A stretch of 36,083 nucleotides of DNA from Hyphomicrobiales bacterium. Its GTDB lineage: Bacteria > Pseudomonadota > Alphaproteobacteria > Rhizobiales > Beijerinckiaceae. The translations under genes were made by a program, and so were the position numbers. The stretch is from the NCBI GenBank assembly GCA_027483795.1, contig JAIXTT010000052.1, forward strand, positions 1 to 36,083, written 5' to 3'. The notes under the pieces were generated by a model that saw only the letters and a list, made by a program, of their open reading frames with translations, did no database searches and was not told the DNA's origin. This document shows, piece after piece, positions 1 to 9,327 of this stretch. Positions within the stretch are counted from its first letter, which is position 1. Every line of letters begins with the position of its first letter.

Positions 1-218
1 AGATCCGCGACGTGCAGCTCGTCAAGAAGCTCTTCGACGTGCTCGGCCCGCGCTACAAGGAGCGCAACGGCGGCTATACCCGCGTGCTGAAGGCGGGCTT
101 CCGCTTCGGCGACAACGCGCCGATGGCCGTGATCGAGTTCGTGGACCGCGACGTCGACGCGCGCGGCCGTGACTCGGGCCCGACCATGAAGACGGAAGTG
201 GTCGAAGCCGCCGAGTGA
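1..218 (+). CDS. rplQ: 50S ribosomal protein L17, C-terminal part
   Basis: The frame is open from the left edge of the window, so the N-terminus is missing and only about 72 codons are present. The visible residues contain the L17 core stretch [10 protein letters not shown] followed by [13 protein letters not shown] and the terminal [10 protein letters not shown] block, which is typical of alphaproteobacterial L17. L17 is a structural protein of the large ribosomal subunit near the exit tunnel. In this group rplQ is normally the last gene of the large ribosomal operon after rpoA. That fits the strong hairpin terminator directly downstream. The GTG at position 12 is internal and is not the true start. 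Confidence 0.96.
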   Translation, partial: IRDVQLVKKLFDVLGPRYKERNGGYTRVLKAGFRFGDNAPMAVIEFVDRDVDARGRDSGPTMKTEVVEAAE

Positions 219-243
219 GGCGCTTCCCGCACGGAGATACCGG

Positions 244-275
244 AAGGGCGGCCCTCGGGCCGCCCTTTTTCTTTT
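244..275 (+). terminator. Rho-independent terminator after rplQ
   Basis: The stem GGGCGGCCC (246-254) pairs perfectly with GGGCCGCCC (257-265). The interruption is only two bases, and the hairpin is followed by TTTTTCTTTT (266-275). It starts 26 bases after the rplQ stop and ends just before the stop of the convergent gene, so it closes the ribosomal operon. Confidence 0.92.
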
Positions 276-278
276 CGC

Positions 279-1076
279 TCAGCGGATCTTGGGTTTCAGC
301 AGCTTCGCGGGCCGCCGTTCACGCGCGGTTTCGAAGAGCGAGAAGGTCCGGCCGACATAATTCGTCACCGTCGAGCAGGCGTTGACGTGTTCGCGGAGCT
401 CCGGCGTCATCTCGGCTTCGACGAGCCTGATCGGGCGCGAGGGATCCTGCGCCTCGAAGCGGACGTAGAACCACGGCTCGCCGCGCTTCAATTCGAGATC
501 CTTCGACGTGTCGTGCCATTCGAAGGCCCACATCAGGTGTCGGGGCCAGACGTCGATGGGGAAGCGGCCGCCCGAGAACAGGCCGGGCCAAGGCTCGGGA
601 CGATAGTGGTTGAAGGGCGGCATCTGGTTCATCCAGACGGGCTCGTCCGTGACGAAGAGATAGGGCGCGTTGATCTGGATGACGGGCTTGTCGGGATCGC
701 GCCATTCCTTCTGCGGGACCATATGGACCATCTTGCCGAGATGGTTCGAGCGGATCGGCGACCGGTCGCCCAGCGCGTTGACGAGCGTCGGTTGCCCCTT
801 CTCGTCGCGCGTGAAGCGGATGCGCAGATCGAAGGGGCAGGCGACCTCGAAGGTCCGCGCCTCGTAATCGACCATCGCGGGGCAGAAGCGGAGCGATTTG
901 GCGTGTCGGACGTCGGAGTCGACGCGCGACAGACGTTTCGGCGCATGCCAGAGGACGCCGCCCTTCTCCACGTCGAGGATCCAGCCGATTTCGACCATGC
1001 GGCCCGAGGGAACCGAGGTCTTCTCGGACGAGAAGAGTGAAACGGTGCGGTCGCGGAGGGTCTTGAGCAATGACAT
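279..1076 (-). CDS. Unrecognised tryptophan-rich protein
   Basis: I do not recognise this protein. It would have 265 residues from the ATG at 1076 (MSLLKTLRDR). Upstream in-frame starts exist at 1127 (ATG) and 1139 (TTG), but none of the three has a convincing ribosome binding site. It is soluble-looking, with no signal peptide or long hydrophobic segment. It is rich in W, P, F and Y in the middle (VWMNQMPPF, PWPGLFSGG, VWPRHLMWAFEWHD), and its C-terminus is basic. It stands alone between the end of the ribosomal operon and pccB, convergent with the former and divergent from the latter. GC-rich codon use matches its neighbours, so recent transfer is not indicated. That it is a real gene is supported by the uninterrupted frame and the composition typical of a folded protein. 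Confidence 0.7.
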   Translation of the reverse strand: MSLLKTLRDRTVSLFSSEKTSVPSGRMVEIGWILDVEKGGVLWHAPKRLSRVDSDVRHAKSLRFCPAMVDYEARTFEVACPFDLRIRFTRDEKGQPTLVNALGDRSPIRSNHLGKMVHMVPQKEWRDPDKPVIQINAPYLFVTDEPVWMNQMPPFNHYRPEPWPGLFSGGRFPIDVWPRHLMWAFEWHDTSKDLELKRGEPWFYVRFEAQDPSRPIRLVEAEMTPELREHVNACSTVTNYVGRTFSLFETARERRPAKLLKPKIR

Positions 1077-1288
1077 GGGCCTGTCCGGAAAATGCGGGAC
1101 GTCGAAAAAGCGGATCCCGGTTAGCATGCTATTCGTCAACGGGCACTAAACCGGCGGTTTCAACGACGCGGTCCGCGGCCGCGGGCCTTCGCCTTCTCAT
1201 GCTTCCGTCGTAGTTTCTGCACTGCAACAGGCATGCTAAGCACCGCCACGCAGTCTCCGTTCTGCCGGAGCGAGGAGGGATCGGCCCG

Positions 1289-2821
1289 ATGAAGGACATT
1301 CTCGAGAAGCTCGACGAGCGCCGCGCGGAAGCGCGCCTCGGCGGCGGCAGGAAGCGCATCGACGCCCAGCACGCTCGCGGCAAGCTGACGGGCCGCGAGC
1401 GCATCGAACTGCTCCTCGACAAGGATTCCTTCGAAGAGTTCGACATGTTCGTGCAGCATCGCTGCACCGATTTCGGCATGGAGAACCAGAAGGTTCCGGG
1501 CGACGGCGTCGTCACGGGCTGGGGCACGGTCAACGGCCGCACGGTCTTCGTCTTCGCCAAGGACTTTACGGTGTTCGGCGGCTCGCTCTCGGAGACGCAT
1601 GCCGCGAAGATGACCAAGATTCAGGACATGGCGCTGAAGATGCGCGCCCCGATCATCGGCCTGTTCGATGCGGGCGGCGCGCGCATCCAGGAAGGCGTCG
1701 CGGCGCTGGGCGGTTACGGCGAGGTCTTCAAGCGCAACGTGATCGCCTCGGGCGTGGTTCCGCAGATCTCCGTCATCATGGGGCCCTGTGCGGGCGGCGA
1801 CGTCTATTCGCCGGCGATGACGGACTTCATCTTCATGGTGCGCGACACGAGCTACATGTTCGTGACGGGCCCGGACGTGGTGAAGACGGTGACCAACGAG
1901 ACCGTGACCTCCGAGGAACTCGGGGGCGCGAAGGTCCATACGACGAAGTCGTCGGTCGTCGACGCCGCGTGGGACAACGACGTCGAGGCGCTTCTGCAGG
2001 TCCGTCGCCTCATCGATTTCCTGCCCGCCAACAACACCGACGGCGCGCCCGTCATCGAGTCCTTCGACGTCGCGGACCGGATCGACGCCTCGCTCGACAC
2101 TTTGGTGCCCGAGAACCCGAACAAGCCCTACGACATGAAGGAACTGATCCTGAAGGTCGTGGACGAGGGCGACTTCTTCGAGATTCAGGAAGGCTTCGCG
2201 AAGAACATCATCACGGGATTCGCGCGCATGGAGGGCCGGACGGTCGGCATCGTGGCGAACCAGCCGATGGTGCTCGCCGGCGTGCTCGACTCCGACGCGT
2301 CGCGAAAGGCGTCGCGCTTCGTGCGCTTCTGCGACTCCTTCGAGATCCCGATTGTGACCTTCGTGGACGTGCCGGGCTTCCTGCCGGGCACCGCGCAGGA
2401 ATACGGCGGGCTCATCAAGCACGGCGCGAAGCTGCTCTTCGCCTTCACGCAGGCGACGGTGCCGCTCGTGACGGTGATCACGCGCAAGGCCTTCGGCGGC
2501 GCTTATGTCGTGATGTCCTCGAAGCATATCGGCGCGGACGTGAACTATGCCTGGCCGACGGCGCAGATCGCCGTGATGGGCGCGAAGGGCGCGGTGGAGA
2601 TCATCTTCCGGGCCGACATGTCGGACGCGGAGAAGATCGCGGGGCGCACCAAGGAATATGAAGAGCGGTTCCTGTCACCCTTCGTCGCGGCCGAGCGCGG
2701 CTATATCGACGAGGTGATCATGCCGCATTCGACGCGCCGCCGGATCGCGCGGGCGCTCGCTATGCTCGCCGCGAAGAAGGAAGAGCGGCCTTGGAAGAAG
2801 CACGACAACATTCCGCTCTGA
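1289..2821 (+). CDS. pccB: Propionyl-CoA carboxylase, carboxyltransferase (beta) subunit
   Basis: This subunit transfers the carboxyl group from carboxybiotin on PccA to propionyl-CoA, giving (S)-methylmalonyl-CoA. This is the cytoplasmic route that drains odd-chain fatty acids, valine, isoleucine and the ethylmalonyl-CoA cycle. The 510-residue length is exactly that expected for bacterial and mitochondrial PccB. The two crotonase-like halves are both present. The N-terminal half carries [11 protein letters not shown] (about residue 125) and [12 protein letters not shown] (about residue 165). The C-terminal half carries [10 protein letters not shown] and [10 protein letters not shown] (about residue 431). 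The start is set by GAGGAGGG at 1271-1278 upstream of the ATG. The partner pccA lies 1.4 kb downstream on the same strand, with two unrelated genes between. Confidence 0.96.
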   Translation: MKDILEKLDERRAEARLGGGRKRIDAQHARGKLTGRERIELLLDKDSFEEFDMFVQHRCTDFGMENQKVPGDGVVTGWGTVNGRTVFVFAKDFTVFGGSLSETHAAKMTKIQDMALKMRAPIIGLFDAGGARIQEGVAALGGYGEVFKRNVIASGVVPQISVIMGPCAGGDVYSPAMTDFIFMVRDTSYMFVTGPDVVKTVTNETVTSEELGGAKVHTTKSSVVDAAWDNDVEALLQVRRLIDFLPANNTDGAPVIESFDVADRIDASLDTLVPENPNKPYDMKELILKVVDEGDFFEIQEGFAKNIITGFARMEGRTVGIVANQPMVLAGVLDSDASRKASRFVRFCDSFEIPIVTFVDVPGFLPGTAQEYGGLIKHGAKLLFAFTQATVPLVTVITRKAFGGAYVVMSSKHIGADVNYAWPTAQIAVMGAKGAVEIIFRADMSDAEKIAGRTKEYEERFLSPFVAAERGYIDEVIMPHSTRRRIARALAMLAAKKEERPWKKHDNIPL

Positions 2822-2866
2822 GCGGGCGGACGGTGGAGGGCCCCTCCTGCGGCTCTTCGGACGGCT

Positions 2867-2948
2867 CATTCCCGGCCTCGTGCCGGGGATCCACGTCTTC
2901 AGGGGGATGAAGGAAGACGTGGATGCCCGCAGGCGCGGGCATGACGGA
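2867..2948. repeat. Inverted pair of a short palindromic intergenic repeat
   Basis: Two copies of one unit of about 35 bases face each other. Each unit has its own small hairpin (CCCGGC..GCCGGG and GCCCGC..GCGGGC). The units are joined through a perfect 12-base inverted repeat, ATCCACGTCTTC at 2889-2900 and GAAGACGTGGAT at 2913-2924. The whole element could fold as a three-armed structure. Related units occur at 15746-15899 and 34032-34060, and 22 bases (2909-2930) are identical to 15861-15882. It sits between the convergent stops of pccB and the hydrolase gene. Translated, it gives the 'MPA-AGMT'-like peptides often mis-annotated as genes. Confidence 0.85.
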
Positions 2949-2961
2949 GAATGCGTGCACC

Positions 2962-3573
2962 TCACGCCCCGAGCCACGCCCTCGCCAGATCGAGATCCTG
3001 TCGCACGAGGCCGTGCCCGACGGGGAGCACTTCGTGCCGGACGTCGGCTCCCGCCGCCTTCAGCACGCGGGCGAGTGCCGCCGCGTTCGCGGCCGGGATG
3101 ATCGGGTCCATGGCGCCCGAGACCATCAGCACGCGTTTGCCCGCGAGATCATGCTCCGGCGGGACGGGGAGGGGCACCATGGCGCGCAGCAGGATCGCTC
3201 CCGCGAGCACTTCCGGGCGGAGATGCAGCATCGCGGCGGCGATGTTGGCGCCGTTGGAGAAGCCCAAGGCGACGGGCGCCGTCGTCCCGTAGGCTTCGCG
3301 CGCCGCCGCGACGAAGTCGGCGAGTTCATGCGTTCGGCGCACCACGTCCTCATGGTCGAAGACGCCTTCGGCGAGCCGACGGAAAAAGCGCGGCATGCCG
3401 CCCTCGAGCACCTTGCCGCGCGGCGACAGCAAAGCCGCACCGGGTAGGACGGCTTGGCCGAGGGGCATGAGGTCGTTCTCGTCGCCGCCCGTTCCGTGAA
3501 GAAGGAGCAGCGGCGGAAGCCCCGACGCCGAGGCCGGAACGAAGCGGTGAACGAAGGCGGAGGTGTCGGTCAT
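2962..3573 (-). CDS. Serine alpha/beta-hydrolase, MhqD/carboxylesterase-like
   Basis: A 203-residue cytoplasmic serine hydrolase of the phospholipase/carboxylesterase type (Abhydrolase_2). The oxyanion-loop motif LLLLHGTGGDEND is near the N-terminus. The nucleophile elbow GFSNGAN gives Ser106, GAMDP gives Asp156 and VGHGL gives His187, a complete catalytic triad. The stretch GMPRFFRRLAEGVFDHED strongly resembles MhqD, a Bacillus hydrolase linked to quinone stress, but the substrate here is unknown. The start is chosen at the ATG at 3573, which has GGGAG about six bases upstream. The frame stays open far upstream to 4326, but that part is antisense to the next gene and is not coding. The gene is a singleton, divergent from the 3751 gene. 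Confidence 0.86.
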   Translation of the reverse strand: MTDTSAFVHRFVPASASGLPPLLLLHGTGGDENDLMPLGQAVLPGAALLSPRGKVLEGGMPRFFRRLAEGVFDHEDVVRRTHELADFVAAAREAYGTTAPVALGFSNGANIAAAMLHLRPEVLAGAILLRAMVPLPVPPEHDLAGKRVLMVSGAMDPIIPAANAAALARVLKAAGADVRHEVLPVGHGLVRQDLDLARAWLGA

Positions 3574-3659
3574 GCAAACTCCCGGATCCCGTCCGCCATA
3601 TAGATCGGATCCACCGGACGGCGACCCGTGCCGATGCCGCCCGACGCCTGCACGCATGC

Positions 3660-3721
3660 TTAACCACGGATTCCGATCCGGCCCGCGGGTTAACCTTTCC
3701 GGCTCCGGCCGCGCCTTAACC
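3660..3721. promoter_or_regulatory. Three TTAACC motifs in the divergent promoter region
   Basis: TTAACC occurs at 3660-3665, 3690-3695 and 3716-3721, spaced 30 and 26 bases apart, in the spacer between the hydrolase gene and the small gene at 3751. TTAACC resembles a half-site of the alphaproteobacterial response regulator CtrA. The classical full site, TTAA-N7-TTAA, is not present. The clustering of an AT-containing hexamer in very GC-rich DNA is what I see; regulation by CtrA is only a suggestion. Confidence 0.35.
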
Positions 3722-3750
3722 TCGCCTCGTCGGATGAGGGGGAGAGGGCC

Positions 3751-4155
3751 ATGAAGGCGAACCGTATTTCGAACGTGGCGGCGCGCATCATGATGCGGCG
3801 GAGGATCACGGCCGAGGACGTGGGGTTGCTGAAGGATCTCACGCTGCCCGGAGGCTATGTGACCCGGGAAGAGACGGCCGATCTGGTGCGCATCGAACGC
3901 CACGTCGCCGCGGCCGATCCGAGTTGGGGGCCGTTCTTCGTCGATACGATCGGCGCGCATTTCGCGTGGGAGAGCCGGCCGCTCGGCGTCGTCGCCGAAT
4001 CGGACGCGCGCTGGCTGGTCGAACGCATGGGTCTCGAGACCTCCGGGCCGACGCCGAATACGGCCGCTCTGACGGCACGTTGGAGGGCCGAAGGCGTTGC
4101 GGTGCCGCAATTCATGCTGCGCTGCATCGAACCCAAGCCCGCCAAGGCGGCGTGA
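3751..4155 (+). CDS. Small conserved-looking protein of unknown function
   Basis: A 134-residue soluble protein with a basic N-terminus (MKANRISNVAARIMMRRR). The central segment, SWGPFFVDTIGAHFAWESRP, is acidic and aromatic. I recall similar uncharacterised alphaproteobacterial proteins with a FFV-x(n)-W core, but I cannot name a family. There is no signal peptide, membrane segment or metal motif. A purine-rich GAGGGGGAGAGGG stretch just upstream is a good ribosome binding site and fixes the start. It lies 88 bases before pccA on the same strand and could share its transcript. The TTAACC cluster is directly upstream. Confidence 0.75.
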   Translation: MKANRISNVAARIMMRRRITAEDVGLLKDLTLPGGYVTREETADLVRIERHVAAADPSWGPFFVDTIGAHFAWESRPLGVVAESDARWLVERMGLETSGPTPNTAALTARWRAEGVAVPQFMLRCIEPKPAKAA

Positions 4156-4243
4156 GGTTTCGTCATTGGTCTTTGGATGAAGTGGCGTCCCCGATTTTTT
4201 AGGCCTAGAACGCAAGGCGGAAGCCTTTTGAGCCGGGTCGGGA

Positions 4244-6244
<2,001 letters not shown>

Positions 6245-6268
6245 GCCCTTCCGAGCGGGTTCTCGGGG

Positions 6269-6300
6269 ACGGCCGGGTTCGTCCCGGCCGTTCGCGTTTC
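6269..6300 (+). terminator. Probable terminator after pccA
   Basis: ACGGCCGGG (6269-6277) pairs perfectly with CCCGGCCGT (6283-6291) around a five-base loop. The following TTCGCGTTTC is only a weak T-tract. The position, 25 bases after the pccA stop, supports a terminator role. Confidence 0.65.
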
Positions 6301-6345
6301 CGGTCCGAGTTTGCCCGAGCGACGAGCCCGCGTTATCGGTGGCCC

Positions 6346-6807
6346 ATGCCGCTCTATTTCGCCTATGGGTCCAATATGGACCGCGCCGCCATGGCCGAAC
6401 GCTGCCCGCGTTCGCGCATGCTCGGCCTTGCGCGCCTGCCGCGCCATCGCGTCTTCATCACGACGGACGGTTATGCCTCGATCATCCGCGACCCGAAGCG
6501 GACGGTGCAGGGCGTGCTCTGGGACGTGCCGTTCTCGGACATCCCCGCGCTCGACCGCTACGAGAGCGTTTCGTCGGGTCTCTATACGAAGATCTCGCAG
6601 CCGGTGATCGCGGAAGGCGGGCCGAAACGGGCGCTCGTCTATGTCGGGCGCGCGACGCGGCCGGGGAAGCCGAAGCCGGGCTATCTGGAAGGCGTGATGG
6701 CCGCGGCGCGGGACGTGGGCCTGCCTGCGGATTATCTGCATGAACTCGAATACGGCGAGCCGGCGCCGCGAAAGCCCGGAACGCCGCTCTTCAAGGCGCC
6801 GATCTGA
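6346..6807 (+). CDS. Gamma-glutamylcyclotransferase-like (AIG2/GGCT fold) protein
   Basis: A 153-residue protein of the gamma-glutamylcyclotransferase fold, which splits gamma-glutamyl amines or dipeptides with formation of 5-oxoproline. The N-terminal LYFAYGSNMD motif builds the substrate-binding loop. Glu73 in LDRYESV is at the position of the general acid/base of the family. A GYLEGVM segment near residue 110 belongs to the same fold. The usual length of the family is 120-190 residues. The precise substrate cannot be read from the sequence. It is monocistronic-looking, placed after the pccA terminator and about 100 bases ahead of the transporter gene. Confidence 0.87.
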   Translation: MPLYFAYGSNMDRAAMAERCPRSRMLGLARLPRHRVFITTDGYASIIRDPKRTVQGVLWDVPFSDIPALDRYESVSSGLYTKISQPVIAEGGPKRALVYVGRATRPGKPKPGYLEGVMAAARDVGLPADYLHELEYGEPAPRKPGTPLFKAPI

Positions 6808-6908
6808 GCGCTTGCGACGCTTTCGCGCCGTTGCGCTTCTTTGCGAAGCGCGGCGTTCATGCTCCCCTGTCGGCGGTTTCGAAACCGCAACTCCGAAGGA
6901 CTTTTCCG

Positions 6909-8207
6909 ATGTTCGGCCGCCTGCTCGCGTCGCGACGCTTCCTGCCGCTCTTTCTCTGCCAGTTCTTTTCGGCCCTGAACGACAATTTCCTGAAGAACGC
7001 GCTCGTCGCGCTGATCGTCTACGTCGCGGCGAGCGAGAATTCGGGCCTGCTGGTGCAGGCCGCCGGCGCGGTCTTCATCGCGCCCTTCTTCTTTCTGTCG
7101 GGCATCGGCGGCGAACTCGCCGACCGCCATGAAAAGGCGATGCTCGCGCAGCGGATGAAGCTCGCGGAGATCGCGGCCTCGGGCCTCGCGGCGGTCGGGT
7201 TCGTGATGCATTCGATCCCCGTGCTGATGACGGCGCTGGGACTCTTCGGCGTCATCGCGGCGCTGTTCGGCCCGATCAAATACGGCATCCTGCCGGATCA
7301 CCTGAAGACGGAGGAGATCCCGGCGGGCAATGCGCTGGTCGAGGGCGCGACCTTCGTCGCGATCCTGTTGGGCACGGCCGCGGGCATGAAGGCTGCGGCG
7401 GGCTCCGGCGACCCCGTTCTCGTCGCGGTGCTGATCATGCTGATCGCCTTCGCGTGCTGGGCGTCCGCGCTGTTCATGCCGAAAGGGCCGGAAGGCGCGC
7501 CGGACCTGCGCGTGGACCCCGACATCTTCGCATCGACCGCGCGTCTCGTGCGGCTCCTGCGCGAAGATGCGCGGCTGTGGCGCGGTACGCTGGCCGTGAG
7601 CTGGTTCTGGTTGTTCGGCGCGGTGGTGCTCGGCCTTCTGGCGACGATGGTGAAGACCGCTCTCGGCGGCGACGAGGATCTCTACATTCTCGCCATGGCG
7701 GTCTTCGCGGTCGGGATCGCCGCGGGCTCGGCACTCGCGGCGCTCGTCGCGCAGGGGCGGATCGTGCTGCTGCCGACGCCCGTCGCGGCGGTGCTGATGG
7801 CCGCATTCACGATCGATCTCGGCTTCGCGACGCTCGGCGCGACGCCCGGTCCCGTCCCGGTCGGGCCGGCCGAGTTCCTCGCGAGTGCCCGCGGTCTGCG
7901 CATCGTGATCGACCTCGCCGGGCTCGCGGCCGCCGCCGGGCTGTTCGTGGTCCCGGTCTTCGCGGCGGTGCAGGTCTGGTCGGGCGAGGATCGGCGGGCG
8001 CGCGTCATCGCGGGCGGCAACGTCATCCAAGCGGGGCTGATGGTCGCGGGTTCGGTCGGTGCGGGACTTCTGCAGGGCGCGGGCGTCTCCGAGGCGCATA
8101 TCCTGCTCGGTCTCGGCGCGGCCAATCTCGTCGTGGGCGCGCTGGTTTTCCGGGCTCTGGCGGTGGACGCGGCGAAAGACGTCCGGGCGATCTTCGGCCG
8201 GGTCTGA
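6909..8207 (+). CDS. LplT-like major facilitator (lysophospholipid transporter family)
   Basis: A 432-residue integral inner-membrane protein with about 12 hydrophobic segments. It begins with SRRFLPLFLCQFFSALNDNF, the hallmark of the LplT/Aas-type lysophospholipid flippase branch of the MFS. A loop near residue 110 has FGPIKYGILPDHL, a second marker. In many proteobacteria this domain is fused to, or next to, an acyltransferase and an acyl-ACP synthetase that re-acylate the imported lipid. Neither is present here. The ATG at 6909 is preferred: it has AAGGA nearby and begins the conserved domain, while the upstream in-frame ATG at 6831 would add a non-conserved basic leader. The substrate is inferred only from family membership. 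Confidence 0.83.
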   Translation: MFGRLLASRRFLPLFLCQFFSALNDNFLKNALVALIVYVAASENSGLLVQAAGAVFIAPFFFLSGIGGELADRHEKAMLAQRMKLAEIAASGLAAVGFVMHSIPVLMTALGLFGVIAALFGPIKYGILPDHLKTEEIPAGNALVEGATFVAILLGTAAGMKAAAGSGDPVLVAVLIMLIAFACWASALFMPKGPEGAPDLRVDPDIFASTARLVRLLREDARLWRGTLAVSWFWLFGAVVLGLLATMVKTALGGDEDLYILAMAVFAVGIAAGSALAALVAQGRIVLLPTPVAAVLMAAFTIDLGFATLGATPGPVPVGPAEFLASARGLRIVIDLAGLAAAAGLFVVPVFAAVQVWSGEDRRARVIAGGNVIQAGLMVAGSVGAGLLQGAGVSEAHILLGLGAANLVVGALVFRALAVDAAKDVRAIFGRV

Positions 8208-8222
8208 CGCTCCTGCCGGCCT

Positions 8223-8969
8223 TCAGGCTCCGGGCCCGTCCATGGCGGCGGCCCGTATGGCGGGGCCGAAGACGTCGCCGAAGGCCTTTTCCAAGGCCAT
8301 GTCCGCATCCTCCATGGCCACGGGCAGGCCGAGATCGACGAGGCTCGTGACGCCGTAGCGGTTCTCGCTGATGCCGCAGGGCACGATGCCGGAGAAATGG
8401 GAGAGATCCGGCTCGACGTTGAGGCTGATGCCGTGGAAGCTGACCCAACGCCTCACCCGGATGCCGATCGCGGCGATCTTGTCCTCATGGCCTTCGCCCT
8501 TGTCGGGGCGCTTCACCCAGACGCCGACGCGGTCCTCGCGGCGCTCGCCGCGGATGTTGAACGCGGCCAGCGTGCCGATGATCCATGCTTCAAGGCCCGC
8601 CACGAAGGCCCGCACGTCGCCGCCGCGGCGCTTGAGATCGAGCATGACATAGGCCACCCGTTGGCCGGGGCCGTGATAGGTGAATTGCCCGCCGCGGCCC
8701 GTTCTGAAGACGGGGAAACGCGCGTCGCGAAGATCGCCGTCCTCGGCGGACGTGCCCGCGGTGTAGAGCGGCGGATGTTCGAGGAGCCAGACGGCTTCCG
8801 ACGCCGTGCCGGCCGCGATCGCTTCGGCGCGGGCCTCCATGGCGGCGACCGCCGTCTCGTAATCCGTGAGACCGTCGCTGATGATCCATTCGACGGGCGG
8901 TGCGGCTTCCGCCCGGCGAAGATCGGGCGTCAGGGCGTCGCGCGCGGGCGGCGGAGACGAGCGTTCCAT
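8223..8969 (-). CDS. lipB: Octanoyl-[acyl-carrier-protein]:protein octanoyltransferase
   Basis: LipB moves the octanoyl group from acyl carrier protein to the lipoyl domains of E2 subunits and to GcvH, the first step of lipoate synthesis. Signature motifs are present in order: [41 protein letters not shown] with the catalytic lysine, and PCGI with the catalytic cysteine (about residue 198). The length of 248 residues is typical of the alphaproteobacterial form. The ATG at 8969 is chosen because the only longer start, at 9005, is a TTG without a visible ribosome binding site. The gene is convergent with the transporter gene, with 15 bases between the two stops. No dedicated regulator is seen. 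Confidence 0.95.
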   Translation of the reverse strand: MERSSPPPARDALTPDLRRAEAAPPVEWIISDGLTDYETAVAAMEARAEAIAAGTASEAVWLLEHPPLYTAGTSAEDGDLRDARFPVFRTGRGGQFTYHGPGQRVAYVMLDLKRRGGDVRAFVAGLEAWIIGTLAAFNIRGERREDRVGVWVKRPDKGEGHEDKIAAIGIRVRRWVSFHGISLNVEPDLSHFSGIVPCGISENRYGVTSLVDLGLPVAMEDADMALEKAFGDVFGPAIRAAAMDGPGA

Positions 8970-9096
8970 GCCTTCGGGTTTGGCCCGCTCGCGGCGTCGC
9001 GTCAATCGGGGGAAACGGGGCGCTTTCGCTTGCGGCCCCGGAATCGATCTGTTACACGCTGCGTCGCTCGGGTCGGCCCCGGTCGAACGAGCACAT

Positions 9097-9183
9097 GCGG
9101 TCGTGGCGGAACTGGTAGACGCGCTAGCTTGAGGTGCTAGTCCTTTAACCGGGGTGGAGGTTCGAGTCCTCTCGACCGCACCA
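9097..9183 (+). tRNA. tRNA-Leu (anticodon GAG)
   Basis: The acceptor arm GCGGTCG (9097-9103) pairs with CGACCGC (9173-9179), followed by discriminator A and an encoded CCA (9181-9183). The anticodon arm is CTAGC-TTGAGGT-GCTAG, giving anticodon GAG. A long variable arm and the T-loop GTTCGAGTC are present, as expected of the class II tRNA-Leu. The total length is 87 bases. It reads CUC and CUU codons. No attachment-site duplication or integrase is seen nearby. Confidence 0.96.
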
Positions 9184-9204
9184 CATTAGAACGAAGGTTC
9201 AGAG

Positions 9205-9239
9205 CGGCGGTCCGGGTTTCCGGATCGCCGTTTTCGTTT
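9205..9239 (+). terminator. Terminator of tRNA-Leu
   Basis: CGGCGGTCCGG (9205-9215) pairs with CCGGATCGCCG (9220-9230), with one G-T pair and a GTTT loop. The run TTTTCGTTT follows. It sits 21 bases after the tRNA 3' end, so the tRNA is a separate unit from mgtE. Confidence 0.85.
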
Positions 9240-9327
9240 CGTACGGCCGTTTCCTGCGCATTGCCAAGCCGCCGGCGCGCACATAGAAAGCGGGCGGGCT
9301 CCCTCTCTCGAAACCTGCGGGTCGCGC

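Noticed and set aside
1200..1288. A possible fatty-acyl-responsive (PccR-like) operator upstream of pccB
   Set aside because: Only a loose TGCA-TGCA pattern near 1218-1225 is visible, and I see no clear match to a known site and no regulator gene adjacent.
2675..2977. Minus-strand frames through the repeat at 2867-2948 and similar frames at 15637-16071
   Set aside because: They encode the stereotyped peptides of the palindromic repeat and have no homology beyond it.
9097..9183. tRNA-Leu as a possible integration site
   Set aside because: No integrase gene, no repeat of the tRNA 3' end downstream, and the next gene is mgtE, a core gene.
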